From Apteryx mantelli (Eukaryota; Chordata; Aves; Apterygiformes; Apterygidae): a stretch of 64,000 bases of DNA. The notes under the pieces were generated by a model that was not told the origin of the DNA, did not search any database, and saw nothing but the letters and a program-made list of their open reading frames with translations. Location of the stretch: assembly GCF_036417845.1 (NCBI RefSeq), contig NC_089978.1, positions 139,804,288-139,868,287 of the forward strand, given 5' to 3'. Made by a program: the position numbers and the translations under genes. Below, in pieces: positions 47,782 to 61,091 of the stretch (position 1 is its first letter; the number at the start of each line of letters is the position of its first letter).

Positions 47782-50700
47782 AACTCTTGCTGTGGGTGAC
47801 TGGGGAACCCTGGATGCAGGACTGAGATCACAAAAGCCAATATTTATATAGCTTTTTGAGTTCCTGGGACAAACTCTAAAACTGTAAGTGGTGGCTTTGT
47901 CCCCAGTTCCAGAGATTGCACTTTGCAGCTGTAGCTGTGACTGTAGTGAAGGGACCAAAGAAGACCCAAATCCACTGTGCATATTAGGAATGATTCTAAC
48001 TTTTTTTTCTCTTTTTCTCTAGTCTTAAAAAGGCATGAGGTGTCAAATGCACTCTACTCCAGCCCTCCTTCTTCCATCTGTTGCAATAGATATGGGAAGC
48101 TAACCTTGCTCATTTCAAGAGAGCCACAACTTCTAGCTAAGGCACCAGCTTTGGTGGTAAAATCTTGATTTAAGATCTCATTATGTTCTTTCCAATTGAG
48201 TAAGAATAGGCACGCGAACTGTTGTAGGGATCTGGATCTAAACTTTACTGAGTGTTAACAGGGGTCTGTTCATTGCTGATAGATTAAGAGCTGAAGATTC
48301 ACATCTGGTAATTGTGCATGATGAGAAAGCAAAGGAGGCTGAGATAAAACTGTAGCTGATGATCACAGAGAAGCTGCAGAAGGTAACAAGAGTAGTGTGA
48401 GCTTTGGTGGCAGGTATTTATTGTGAGAAAGGTTTTAGTTGGAAAGGTTGGTTTTGGAAAAAAATATCAAAACTATTTTGCAAAGACTGAACGTTTCCAT
48501 TTTTATTCAGAGATTAATGTCATAATGTTCATATTTTTGTTCATTATGATTAAATGTTATTTCTTAAATGTAGCTAAATTACAGAAGTATGTAGAGTTAA
48601 AATGAGAATGAAATAAAAATATTTTGATCCAAAGGTATTTTTGAGGAAATGTTATTTCACAGAAAACTTTGATTTTCACTCTCTTTTTTTGTTGTTGGTT
48701 TTTTCCCCTCAGAGAATGCTAAATTTCCTTTGAAAATGATACTCTAGCTTTTGACCAGTTTTCTGTGCAATATTTGAAAGGGCCACAGGGGGGCTAATGC
48801 AATAAGGTAACAGATGCTTCTTTGGAAAGCTGTGTGTTACTGATCGCACCCTCTCATCAAAAGGATGCACAGCTTCTGAAAGATTCTAGGCAAAACTCCA
48901 TCTACAATTCTAGTTAACTCAGTAGACATTAATTTTGTTACGTGAGGGCTGAATTAGGTCCTAACTCCAATGAAAAGCTAGAGAATGACCCCTTAGATGA
49001 TACAAAGTATCCCTACCCAAAGGCAAAAAAACCCTGCCCAAGGAAGGGAAAATTCTTCATCTGCAGGTCATTTCTGAATGACTTCACATGAATATGTGAA
49101 ATCACTCATTTGACCTCGAGGACCTCTGAGAAGAATCACAGCGAGGTCTCTGCAGTTTCTCTGAGACTGTGAAAATAGGCACTGCAGCTGAATCTCATCT
49201 AGAAGATAGCAGCTTTTTGGAAAAGATGGCAAGCAGGACACTTCACATAGACAGACACAATAAGAAACAAGGCTAATTGTCATATATTTCTGACACCAGG
49301 CAATTTTTTTATTTTTTATTTTATTTTTTTTTGTGGAAGAACAGACACAGATGTTAATCTGTTGCTTGGAGGTAGGAGGGATTGGCTGGGGTCAGGTAAG
49401 GACAGAAAGCTTTTAAACTGCTTTGCTCCACAGCAATTGTACCAGAGTTGCGCCTTCAGAAACACCAACGTAAGGAAAAAGAGATGCCTATGTTTTCCCT
49501 TTCAATCTCATTTTGTAACTGCTGAATCCACAATAAATCACCTAAACAGCTGGTGACCATCCTGGCTGCCCCTCTCCCTTTGGCACTGGTGATTTTTAGC
49601 AATCCATCCCCCAACCTATTGCCCATGCCAGTTTTCAACTTTGTCTTTGTTCTAGCTTCCCCCCAGCATCCGTGACTGATCTTTTAGCATGATCGTTTCC
49701 CCTATCCCAGTGTCTAGTTCTGACCAGCCACAGCTCGTAACAGCCAGTCCCCAGATAAATAGTAGCATTCCTGCACTCTCAGCTACTCCTGTGCTCCTGT
49801 CAGACCATGGTCCCCAGAGACAGGCCTGATTTCTAACTAGACTATTATAGACTATTATAACTGCTATTATGCCTCATATTTTCTCATTATCTTCCTGAGG
49901 AAGCTTTTTTTTTTGACACCACATGAAAACGTGAATTTTCGCATGTCCTTTTTTTTATGCAGTCTTAAAGAATTAAGTAAATGTGCCAGTAAGTCAGGGG
50001 TTTTACTGAACCATAACTGCTGTGGCATTTCTTCTTCTTCAGCTGACAGCTTTATATTCTGTTTTGAATGGAATGTGGACAGGAGTCACTGTCTCATGAA
50101 ATCCTTTCCTTTTGCCTTTTGGTGGTGCAAAAGTTTCATCTATCAGCATATCCAGCCAATCCTCCCTGCAGCAGCAGTTGCTGAGGTAGCCTACAGGAGC
50201 AGGTTGCATAACACAGTGAGTGATTTTAATCGACTAAGCAAAGTTTTTGTTTTTGAATAAATCTCTAGGTTGTTAATTATACTTTCCACTCCATCTTTAA
50301 ATTCTGTCTCATGATTACGAACGGTCTTTTGATAGTGGCCAGTGGTTAGCATGTCCAGGCATGCTATTTGACCATGCCATCATATGTCACCAGGATCTGG
50401 CTAACTGGAATTAGATTTTCTGGCGTACAGTGCATTTTGATGCACAGTAATGATAGTACAGAATGAGCGGCATCTATGTCCACAGAGTGCAGTTCTGAAT
50501 AAGTGCTTAAGGCTGCTCCTTGTTTTTTCCTCAGCATTTTGCAATGGAACACCTTCTTCTTTCTTTTTGCTTTCAGTCTCTGCCTCTGAGACTGTTGTGG
50601 TCTTTGTCATCTACATGAGCTTTCTAGAAAAAACATGAATTGAAACGCATGGTCTTTTGCATATGCTCATTTTGACATATTTTCAATTGAGTCACCCTAA

Positions 50701-53661
50701 TTCTTCACCTGCAGTACTTTTCTCCAGTGCAACGGTCTCCATAAACATAGGAGGAACTCAGTTTCGATTCTCCACCCCTTCCCTGCACTGTCTGCTGAAG
50801 CATGTGACTGGGGAGGGAGGAAAGGAAGTAGGAGAGAGCATCTCAACAGGAAAAGGCTCAGGGAAGGGGAAAAAGAGAAACAAAATCTACGTATATTATA
50901 TCAAACTTCCTTGCGATAAGAAAACAAGCTTTCAGGGCAGGGGAAACAGCACATGAGGCTAAGCCAAACCACCACAACTCAGGACTTTTATTTGTCTACC
51001 CCATCCACAAGTGTGTGCTAGATCCAGGAAGGGAGCAGGAAGAGGGGCTGAAGCAGTCAGGGTTACTCTGAGCTGTAACACATGGAAACAGTATTGCTTT
51101 GCAGGGCAGTGTACAGAGACAGTGCCACTGCCTCACTCCTTGTGCTGCATGCTCACGGCAGCACAAAGCAAGCTGCATGTTGGTATAAAAAGCCAGCAGA
51201 TCATCACGAGAACATTTTCTAAACACATTTTGCACATATCTAGAGAACTGCTCATGCCTGGAGACCAGGCAAACTACTAAGATGGCAAATTTTGATCTCT
51301 GTGGGATGCAACATTTAAGCATGCAGGCTAACAAAACTACAAGCAGGTAGGCAAGCTGTAAGAACCCCCAGCTGCTATTCATAGCAGCAGGCTTGGTTAG
51401 GCTCCTTGCATTCAGCTTCCCTTGATTCACTGAGAAATTTGCAGCCAAAAATAGACACAATGCTATTTCCTCTTTGTGGCACAGCTCTGTGACGTTCCCT
51501 TGGCCTTCTTTCTTACATAAGGTGAAAGAGAGGAGGCTGTAGAGATGTTTAAATAATTGCTGCTGTGCATGTAAAGTGATAGTTCGTGATTGCAGCTTCC
51601 CGTTTGGGAGTAGTGATGTTTAAGCTAGTTTAAGCCTCTGCTCCCCTCCCCTCCAACATTTTCTCGCTGTCCTGCTGACACAGCTGTTTGTATGACCATA
51701 CAGTGAATTGGATCAGAAACTGATCCAGCTAAAAATACCCAAAGTAGGGTGGGAGCAGTCACTCTTCAGCCACTGAAATTCCCCAGGCTGCTTCACAATG
51801 TAGCTGTGCAAACAGCCGCACTGGCACAACAGGCAGTGCATGGGAGTAAATGGCCAGGAGGGAAGAGGAGATGAGGGACGCTCAAATTGATACTGCTTTT
51901 GAAAGAAATGCAGGTGGAACCACAGCCTCAATGGGATGAGTAGGGAGTTCACACCTGGCAGCTTCTTGCCTCCAAGCTACTTAACAAGAGCTGAGCACTG
52001 ACTCCAGCTGTGTAGTGTACACTTGGAAAATAAAAGGTTTATAAACTTGTCCTCCTCCTTTGGAAATATTTCTCGTGTGTTAAGGACAGTTCTGTTTAAT
52101 GCCTTGGTTCTGCTTTCTCTCAGATTATTTTTGCTCCCCCGGGGCAGTGGTTTCATGATGTGGATGGCATGGTGGCAATATTAAGGAATTGCTGTGCTCT
52201 TCGGCTGCTTGTTAGCACCCTCCCCCCACTGCAATACACCATTTTCCTTCACTGGTGCCAGCAGTGCTGATCGTGGGACTGTGCTGAGCACTGGCTCAGG
52301 GCAATCCAAGTTAAAAATAACCCAGCAGGTGGCCAGGGATGGCAACAGCTTCAGCCATATGAAGTAATCCACTGTCACAAGTCAGCCAGAGCTGTTAGCA
52401 ACTGCAGGAAGTCATGCAAGCATGGCCTCAGAGATACACCTTTTCCACAAGAAATATGAATTTTGCAGCCAGTTGAAAGAGCCCTGTGAATGAGGAGGCA
52501 GGAATCCTTCACCTGATTTCGTAAGTCCCAAGATAGCAAACCTCACTGTGCGCAGACCCAGCACAGAGCCACAGCTTTGCTTTGGCAGTCCTTCACATGA
52601 TGGATTTGAGACAAAAACAAATGGCAGTATACTATGAACTAATCAGCTGATTTATGTTGCTTATTCTGTGGGTTGGGAAGAAAATTTCTAATTGTACTTT
52701 TTTTCTAAGTGCTGGAAGGATACTGCAGATACAGGGACACCGAACAAGAGAATAGGCAGGTATTCTTCACAGGCATGAACTGAATAGCTTGGTGTTACAG
52801 GAGTGAGGTACCAATTTGTGGATGTATTCCAGAAGTCCACCTCTTCTCAGCTCTGGAAAATCAGTACCATCACTGCAATGCACCCACACTACGCTACGGG
52901 ATGACAGCAGCAGTGATGTGATTTTTATCTTCTCATACGCTGGGAGGGGAGCATCTGTAATTATTCATCCTCTCTTTCATTCCAAGCCATATCTGGGTTT
53001 CTTCTGGCTTTGTTCTTTGGTTCGTGCCTCCTGGAATGAGTATTTACAAATATCAGCCATTTCCTTTTCCTGCCCTCCTCCTTGTGACTTGGCCCCGCCC
53101 AAGAACAGTCCTGCTGGGAGCTGGTTAGCCTGAGCACTGATAGCAGTGAAGGGGTAGCACGAAGTGCTTCAGAGCCTGAGGACTTTCAGGATCCTCTCAG
53201 TCTACCTCTCTGGAGACAGGAATTCACCCTTTCTTCCCATGCATTAGTTGCTCTGTCTACTCTGGGATGGAAGGTGCAGTTGAAGCCCACAGTTATATTA
53301 ACATTAGCAGTTCACCACATATTACCCAGACGAGAGCAGTGACAAGGTGCCTGTGAGATGTGACTGCCCTAAGCCAAACCCTGAACGAGCTCATGGCAAC
53401 CTGCTCAGAATAGGCATGAGACATAACATCACTGCAACCATGCTCAGTAACCCCTTAGATTTCAAGGGTTGAGAACAAGCATATCCATATTTTACCCTCT
53501 TCCTTCACCTTTCTAAGAATGTGAGGACAAGTATTCAGTGATTTTAATCCTTATCACTCTAGACTCAAGGAAAAAATGTTCTATTCTTCCTTCCTTCCCT
53601 CCCTGCCTTCAGAATTCCCATTGCTATTGCTATTTTTCTTCTTGTGACAGTTATTAAAAGA

Positions 53662-53665
<4 letters not shown>

Positions 53666-53695
<30 letters not shown>
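53666..53695. repeat. T30 homopolymer
   Basis: Thirty T bases on the plus strand, equivalent to A30 on the minus strand. A poly-A tail of a retrocopy on the minus strand was considered, but the adjacent sequence to the right shows no recognisable gene. Confidence 0.95.
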
Positions 53696-53701
<6 letters not shown>

Positions 53702-56208
53702 AAGCAGCCTGTCCTTCCTGTTTGACCTAGGGTCACATAAAGGTTTGTTCGTATGTCCAATGATAATGTAATCTCTTCAATGCATAGCAAACTGTTTTTC
53801 CTGTTTTGCTTGGTATTTCTGACTGCCTGAAGGCACTGAGAGAAATCAAAGGTCAGCTGTTAAAGAAACCAGTTGAGAAGGGAAAGCAGTGGCCTGGCAA
53901 AGAGGCATCTTCTTAAACACAATAGCCAGGTGCAAAGTGGTGGGAAGCAGCTCCCCAGGCCCCATCCTAGCAACAAAGTTGTGCTAAGGCTAGAAAAAGG
54001 CAGATCAAATGACACTGGTCTGTCCAAAGCTCTGCCCTTCAGAAAGGCAGATGCATGTTATATTTGCTGGATTTGAGGTGAGTAAGGAGAGGCTGCCCTT
54101 TTGTGAGGGAAAATGTTGACAGAAGAGGGATGGACAGAGAAAGCCTCTTCTGTGGTTCTACGCTTGGAGATGGGAAACGGCACCCACTGGAAATATGGCT
54201 AGATAGAGTACAGCAGTATTTTGGTGAAGGTCAGCCTGAGGTGCAGAGATAGCAAGCAGTTGCCCATAGCAACATATCACCAGCAGTAGGAAAACTGCAA
54301 GAGCTCTGGAAAGCCAAAAAAGGGAGGTCAAGTTATGTGAGGGAGCAATTCCTTGGGGGCCTGCAGAATGGTGACCCTTTCATATGCAGCTGTTACCACC
54401 TTCAGCACATCTCGTCTTCCCAGCAGCCTCATGATTAGAAAATCCAACTCTCCAAATTTTTGTCCTAGATGTTTGTCGTAGCTCAACCTCTTCTGTTTGC
54501 CTCATATAGCGACCTAGCTCAACCCTTCAGCTTTCAGATGGCAAAATGACTTGTGACACCTTTGCTTTGGCTGCATTGCCATTCCTAATACCATGCCATT
54601 CGTACCCCTACTGCTCAGAGCAGTGGGACCGGGTTGTACACTTGCACTGTAATCAGAGAAACCCTTTCTGAGGAAGCTTGTTATGGGTCAGACCAGCTGT
54701 ATTTTCAAGCAGAAACCCCTTACATGGTCAGGCCTCATAAATGCAAGTTCTGCAAGCTTTATTTTTCCAGAGGAAAGTTACTTCAGCCAATTCCCTATGG
54801 CTATGCAGCCAAGCCAGACAGAAGGTTTGCAAGCAGGGTTGCAGAGTGGTAGAGTTATTTTGAATTGCCTGTCCACACGGCTGTTCAGACAAGTCTTAAG
54901 TGGCCCTGAGCTTTACATCCGCTTGAGCTCTGCTTTTCACAGAGTGCTGAAGGGAAGAGAACAAGGGAGTCTGCACATCTTTGCACTTTTTTAATCCATG
55001 AGGATGTGGGGAGCTGGTATGGCCTGTTGTAACTTATTGGTGCTTTCATCTACCTTTGAAGGGTCACTGTTCTCTGACCGTGCTGCCCCATCCATCCCAA
55101 CATGTCCCCCAAACACAGTCCCTCAGGCAGTCAGCTATCTGCAGCTACAGGAAGGGATCTTCTGCTGACCACTTAGAACAAGCTTAGGATTGTCTGACCC
55201 TGCTGGAGCAAAACAGAGTGCTTATGAGACTTAAGGAACTAGCTCCGTGTCTCCAGGCTGCAGTTTTACAGTTGCTTTAAGTCAATCCATGGTCGTGTTG
55301 CTAACTAGCACCCAGGCAGCCCTACAACAAGCCAGATCAAGGAACTGATCCAACAGAAAACTGACTGGGCATTTTTGTGAGCCAGTTTATTGTGTTGCTA
55401 GAGCAGCAATAGTGCCAATGTAGAGCAGATGGGAACGCATGGCTGGTGGGGCAGGAAAGAAAAGGAAGGCCCTTTCAAGGAGCAGCTGTAAATTGGTCAG
55501 CTTACAGTGCTCATCAGACCTCAGCCTAAGGTAGGTACCTGGCATTTTTGTTTGTTTGTTTTACCTCCTAGTATGCCTAAAATAGGAAACAATCAAATTT
55601 TTGCAAATAAGGAGTGTTGGCACTACTGGTCCAGATTCTTTCTGCAGAGGGGAAAAATGGAATTTAATTAGAGGGGCACGGTACGCTACAGGATAGATAT
55701 AGAAAAAGTTAGGTTTGTAAGATGTGCACAAGCTAGGCATGTTAATTACAGCACAGCTAACACAGCAGAACAGAAAAAGTGACCAGTTAATTTGGCCTGC
55801 ATTACACAGAAATTGTAGTCAGCTACAAGGTATGAAGTGCTGCAACTTCACTTGAAATAATTTTTATAAAAAACATTATTGAGTATTTAAGTGTAGCAAT
55901 AACAGCATCTTCAGTATGACTTTTTCTTTACTATTCATTCCAGTAGAAAATATCTCACATAAACCATTCTTTTTTAACTTATTCCCAGGTTTTTGATTCC
56001 TCCATAGCAAACCTCATGAAGAAAGAGTGAAATTTTTCTTCACCTAAAAACTCTCCTTTGTTCCTAGGATCTCACATCTGTTCACATGCATGAGTGTCCT
56101 AAACAGGTCAGGTCTGTGGGAGGAAAATGGCCAGTTGCTAAAGTCCATCAGGATTGCGAGAGCAGTGTTACCAGGTGGATTAAATATGGGCTGCATGCCT
56201 TTACCATT

Positions 56209-56230
56209 AAAAAAAAAAAAAAAAAAAAAA
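56209..56230. repeat. A22 homopolymer
   Basis: Twenty-two A bases on the plus strand after ACCATT. The sequence to the left shows no recognisable retrocopy body. Confidence 0.95.
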
Positions 56231-58850
56231 GCCAGCAAGCACTTGCATGAGAAAAGGGAGGGACAACTGAGAGGTGGATCAGCTGACTTACATGATGTAC
56301 GATGTTCAGGTTACAGAAAGGCTAAAACACAGAGAAATGCAAAAGGACTCACCTACACTGCAGTGACTGCAGCTCATGCTAATGTAACTCTGGCAACACA
56401 AAGATCAGCATAGATTAGAGTTAAAAAAGTTCCTTTCTCAGGTGAGTTTTACAGCTGAATTCAGGTTTTATGCTCTGCTTGTGCTGCTACCATGAGACTT
56501 GTAGCTGAAAAAGCAGCTTTTATTGGTCGAGATGAGCATCACTCTGTAGTATGAACAGAGGCTCACCTTAGTAACATATCCTGGGGGCACTCTGCTGTAG
56601 AAAATTTGAATTCTGGGAGTCAAGACTGTATGACCTTACTTAAAGTTACAGTGATGTTTCCACACCTAAAAAAACTGCCACAGCTAGCTATAGCAGTTGC
56701 AACTGGTACTTTTAACTGTCCTAGTCCCTTCAGAGCTTAGGACAGGAGGGCATAAGCAGAAAAGCGAACGGCCCCAATGAGGCCTCTTTCTGTACCCATT
56801 CCCCTCCATCTTCTGAAACTTCCTGTGTTTTTCTTTCTCTGGAGATGGGGGTTCCTGCTGTCATGTCTCTGGTCCTATCCAGACCAGTGTAGTTAGGGCA
56901 GGAGGGAAACAGGGCCACAGTTAATGGTCTGGTGTGCTTGCAGGGACAGTTTTGTTTGCTCGATATATCTTAAAAATTTGCTTTAGGGAATGTGTATTAA
57001 ATACATCTTTTAATGTATTAAACACAGAAAACGCACCTCTTGCTTGAGACCAGAGGAATTTTTTTCCCCAGTCACAAGCAATGAAGCAAGGTGGAATGTA
57101 AAAGAAATTGCATTTCAGCTATCTTTATTACATAGACTTTGCTAGCAGGGGGCTGCAAAACTGGATCCCATACAACCCAGGTGACAGAACTGGGAAGGTA
57201 ATCTCACAGCAGCTGGCAGCTCTGCTAGAACAAAGTTCATCTAACAGCAGGTTGGTGTTTTACTCCAGAATAAGATTCTGCCACTTTCTTTTGTGAAGGC
57301 ACGGTGAGCAGTATGTACCATCCTCCAGCTTTTCAGATTCATGCAGATACAATGGATACAACAGAAGAAATCGAAGAGAAATTCTACAAATAGCCCTCAC
57401 CTCTGGATTCCTATTTGCATTACACATCAGCTGTGCTAAGTAATAGTCATCCCTCCGTGAAGGATGACATATGTATTTCCAGATCTGGTCCTGTCAGGAG
57501 CCAAGAAACTGGGATGCTCAGGAGGTCACTCTGGGGAAAAAAGAGGAAAAAAAGATGGAATAACAAAGAACACTGGGATGAAAAAATTTATTTCAGAGAC
57601 ATCGTTCATTCATTTGTCCATCTATCTTAGGTATTTCTAAAGTGCCATAGCATCACTGTAGTATCTAAGCACCAATAGCACAACAGGAAATTGCAGAACT
57701 CCCTCAACCGGCAGGAGGATCTGGGCACCAGCTGGGGACCAAGGGCCTAGGATGGAATGAGCTAGGGATACTCTGCTGAAATGACAGTAGCTTATTACCT
57801 TTTGTTTTTTCCCCAGTAGTCTCTCTCTACAATCCTGAGGGAGGAGACAGCTAGCAGAGAAGCCAGTAAGCTAGCTGCTGTGGAAGTAGACCTTCCAGTT
57901 CTTGACCTTTTGTACATGCCCATATCTCTGTCTTCTGAATTTGGCTTGTGACTTTGTGCTGCCCACAAAATGATTAAACTCCTAGAGGAAGAGGAACTTA
58001 TCCTAAAACTTCTGCAACAGCAAAGAAAGAGTGGTACCCAGATCCTCAAGCTAGATGGTCGCAAACAAGAAAGGGAAGACTGTCTGGGGAAAGTGAATGA
58101 TTTCAGCCAAGTGACACTGAACAGGGAAAACTAACACTGGCTGTGGAAAGGAAATCCAGAGATGGTGCTTATACTGGTGAGCAATCCAATCCTAGCAGCT
58201 AAGACTACTGCACTGGCAATGTGCTGTGAACCCTAAGGCCACCTTGATTTGGAATACAGTTTTAAGTAAGTTCATAAAGATCTTAGAAATAAATGCACAT
58301 CAATAGTTTTAATTTATAGAGCACTGTTAAGTGTACACAGTACTTCACAAAGCACATAGAAGGAAAAGAGATGCTCTGAAGACTGTTGTGAAGGAGTATT
58401 CAAGGGCAGTTGGTTCTCAAATCAGAATCTTGATGCGAGGATTTCCCTTTTGAGCTCATGCTCATGTGCAGACCTAGATGTGATTTCCTTTATCTGCTAC
58501 AGCGTTTCCATTCAGGCTCCCCAAGGAAAAGATGCATTCACAAAATGACTTTCCCAGGCCAGCAGGCCTTCTCAGCCAAACAGACATTTGTAGTGCTGTA
58601 GATTTCCTTTAGGAAACTTAAACTGTAATGGGACAGGCGCATACAAACTGATCAGTTCTATAGCTGGATCTCTGAATTCAGTTAAAAATGAGTCTACCAA
58701 CTCAAAACTGTAGTATCCCTTTTGAAAGTCTGCTTGTAAATAAAAATCTTGAAGCTTCTGGAACCAACTAGATGACCATTAGTCACATTTCCAAAACACT
58801 TTCTAGAAGAAAGTTAGAAACCAAGAAGACACTGGTTTGAGGTCATCCAC

Positions 58851-58869
58851 GGGGGGGGGGGGGGGGGGG
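58851..58869. repeat. G19 homopolymer
   Basis: Nineteen consecutive G bases on the plus strand, flanked by AC and CGG. Runs of this length can form a G-quadruplex and are prone to sequencing and assembly length error. Confidence 0.95.
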
Positions 58870-59589
58870 CGGTATCTAAAAATAAAAATGTACATTTCCA
58901 AATGAAGGCTTTGGTTCCTGTGCAAACAAAGCCCACCCCATTTCAGAAAGCTCTCTCTACTTCCCTGAGCAGCTGCACACAAAGGTGCCTTGTTCCTTTA
59001 GGAGCTGCAAACATGCTCCCTCTGAAGTTTTTTTTTTTTTTAATATGAAAATAACATTTTTATCAGCAGTTGAGTGTCAAGAAGCAGCTTGCAGAAAGGA
59101 AGCCAGTTCCTTGTAGAGTAGTGAGTTCTGCAGAACTAGTTGCAGAACAAGCCATTCACAAGCATCCCTGGCCAGCAGCTGCTCAAATCCCCGGATCTCC
59201 TTTGCATCTTTATTTCCTTAGTCTCTTCCCCACCCAAGCCCCAGTCCTTTTGCTGGCTTCAGTATGTATTGCTCTGTTCCAAAGACATACTGAAGCCATG
59301 GAGCCAGTTGCAGGACTAGTAAAATACATCACAAAACTAGAAATCTTTTCTAAGCTCCAGCAATGTTGGACAAGCACACCAGTCAGGTATCATCACTAAA
59401 ATAATCAGAAGTAAAACAGTCTAAAATATAAACAATTTAAAGTGTTGCACTGCAATTCCTTGTCGTTAAAACCCTAATGAGTGGGGTACATCCTTCAGCT
59501 GCAGTTGATATGTACATATGTAAAATGAGGTGGAGAGTGCTGAGTGCCATTTAGAAGTCATTCTTTACAACCATAGGTGCCACAATTTT

Positions 59590-59616
59590 GTGTGTGTGTA
59601 TACACATGTGCGTACA
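59590..59616. repeat. TG/CA microsatellite with palindromic centre
   Basis: TGTGTGTGTATACACATGTG-type alternating sequence containing the palindrome TGTGTATACACA. Confidence 0.85.
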
Positions 59617-60333
59617 CATTTATAAGAACAATTCCAGATCCTATACACACACAAAGCAATCAGAGTAAAACTGAATGTCCTGATATGAAATTTTAAATGT
59701 TTTGATACAGACATATCTCTTGCAGCTTCTTGAGAAGTGCTACTATGTACAGTATGTTTAATGTTTTCAGAAGTACTGATATGGTATAGTGTCATACAGT
59801 TGGCCCTTTTGACCACTGCCAGGGTGTGGGCATGTGTGAATGCTCACATTTGAGTGTGAAGATACACTTCTATAAAAGCAAGTTCATACATATGTGAATA
59901 CAAACATATAGATGTTATTTACACACACACATACACTGGTCAAAACAGGACTTGGGAAATACTGGTATGGAATCAAGTCAGGCTCAGTATGCTGTTGTTC
60001 TGTCCCATTTTACAACACAGCTTATACCAGCCCACTTAGGCCATATGTGTGAATCTGAATTCTGCAGAACCAGGAGGCCACACCAGCACAAACTTATAGG
60101 CAAACTGCGCACACCTGTCAAGTTGCATACCACAGCCTTAGCAGTAGCAAGTGTAATTCTGATATACATATTTCTTAAACCTCCAGGTTAGACAGTTTGC
60201 TGTATCAGTTACCCACCAGTTCTGAGATTTCCAGAATAAGCCTTGTCCCTATCACACAGCTCCCCCACATTGTTCCTACCATCCCAGCAGCATTTGCAGC
60301 AGCCTTTTGAATGTATACCTTCCTTCTCTGGTT

Positions 60334-61004
60334 CAGAATATGTCTACACTTTCCTTTTGCAAGCAGACTCAAGTGACCTTTGCCTGTGCTCCAAGTTGGC
60401 CTGCACACTGCGTGTGCATGATGCAGTCTCCAGCCTCTCAATAGGGCTTATTTGGCTTTGGCCATCCTGACCACTTTGGCCATAGCTGGATCACAACATG
60501 GGCATAGTGAGCTTCCATAAACCTATACAATATTGTATAGGCCACAACATTTCAGCTAGGCATGCTCCTTAAGGAGACATTCAAGGACCCCATTTCCCAT
60601 CCTATTTCCCTTGACATGGCCACACAAGTATACGTTATATGACCAAGACGTAGGCGTCTTGCCTGACATTTGATGTTTGGTCACAGAATGTCACATGCAA
60701 GCAGCTTCTCATCATATTGCACCTTTTCTCCGGGCACCTGTCATAGGAAGGTGGAGGGAAATGCCTGCACATTGGCCATGTGGCAGATGGAATCCAGGCC
60801 CAGTACTTGGGAAAAAGGATGGCAGGACCTTGGGATCCAGAACTACCCACCAGAACTACTGTCCATCTTCTGCCTATGCCTGAGGTGCATTGGGAGAAGG
60901 AGGTGGCTGAAAGTGGCAACACAGACCAGACGTATTGTTCTGGCTGGCTGACTACAACAACCCAGGGGCCCTGAGCCTGGTACCCTTGGTGTAGACATAC
61001 CCTC
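60334..61004. mobile_element. Candidate DNA-transposon relic with short inverted termini
   Basis: The left end reads AATATGTCTACACT (within 60334-60350). The right end reads GGTGTAGACATACC (within 60988-61004), which is its near complement. TATGTCTACAC-type termini occur in non-autonomous DNA transposons of sauropsids, from general recollection. The roughly 670-bp interior has no transposase frame and includes a 20-bp palindrome at 60522-60541 and a small AAGACG/CGTCTT hairpin at about 60,645-60,660. No target-site duplication was established. Confidence 0.35.
60522..60541. repeat. Perfect 20-bp palindrome
   Basis: CCTATACAATATTGTATAGG equals its own reverse complement and stops pairing at both flanks. 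It sits inside the region bounded by the inverted termini at 60.33 and 61.00 kb. Confidence 0.95.
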
Positions 61005-61091
61005 ATTTACACTTCTCCTCCCTTAAGCACATAAGGCTTGGATCAGGAGCTGCATCCTAGAAGATCCACAGATCACACCTAGTGATACTGC

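Larger units (their letters stand above)
40451..61091. other. Gene-free stretch between dead and live zinc-finger loci
   Basis: No intact coding exon recognised in about 20 kb. Content includes an antisense CR1 relic, a GC-richer pocket with CpGs at about 42,650-42,880, inverted repeats near 44.75 kb, TA/CA microsatellites at about 44,818-44,865 and 59,590-59,616, an (ATTT)n run, T30, A22 and G19 homopolymers, and a candidate DNA-transposon relic at 60.3-61.0 kb. The lowest few kilobases next to 61,092 probably include the 3' UTR of the zinc-finger gene: minus-strand ATTAAA at 59,762-59,757 and AATAAA at 59,214-59,209 are possible poly(A) signals. Confidence 0.55.

Noticed and set aside
53581-53790. 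Processed pseudogene ending in A30 on the minus strand
   Set aside because: The sequence before the A-run shows no gene-like content, and the run may be a simple homopolymer.
57970-58140. Short plus-strand frame beginning MIKLLEEEELILKLLQQQRK
   Set aside because: The charged helix-like start recalls transposase-derived proteins, but the frame is only about 55 codons with no other support.
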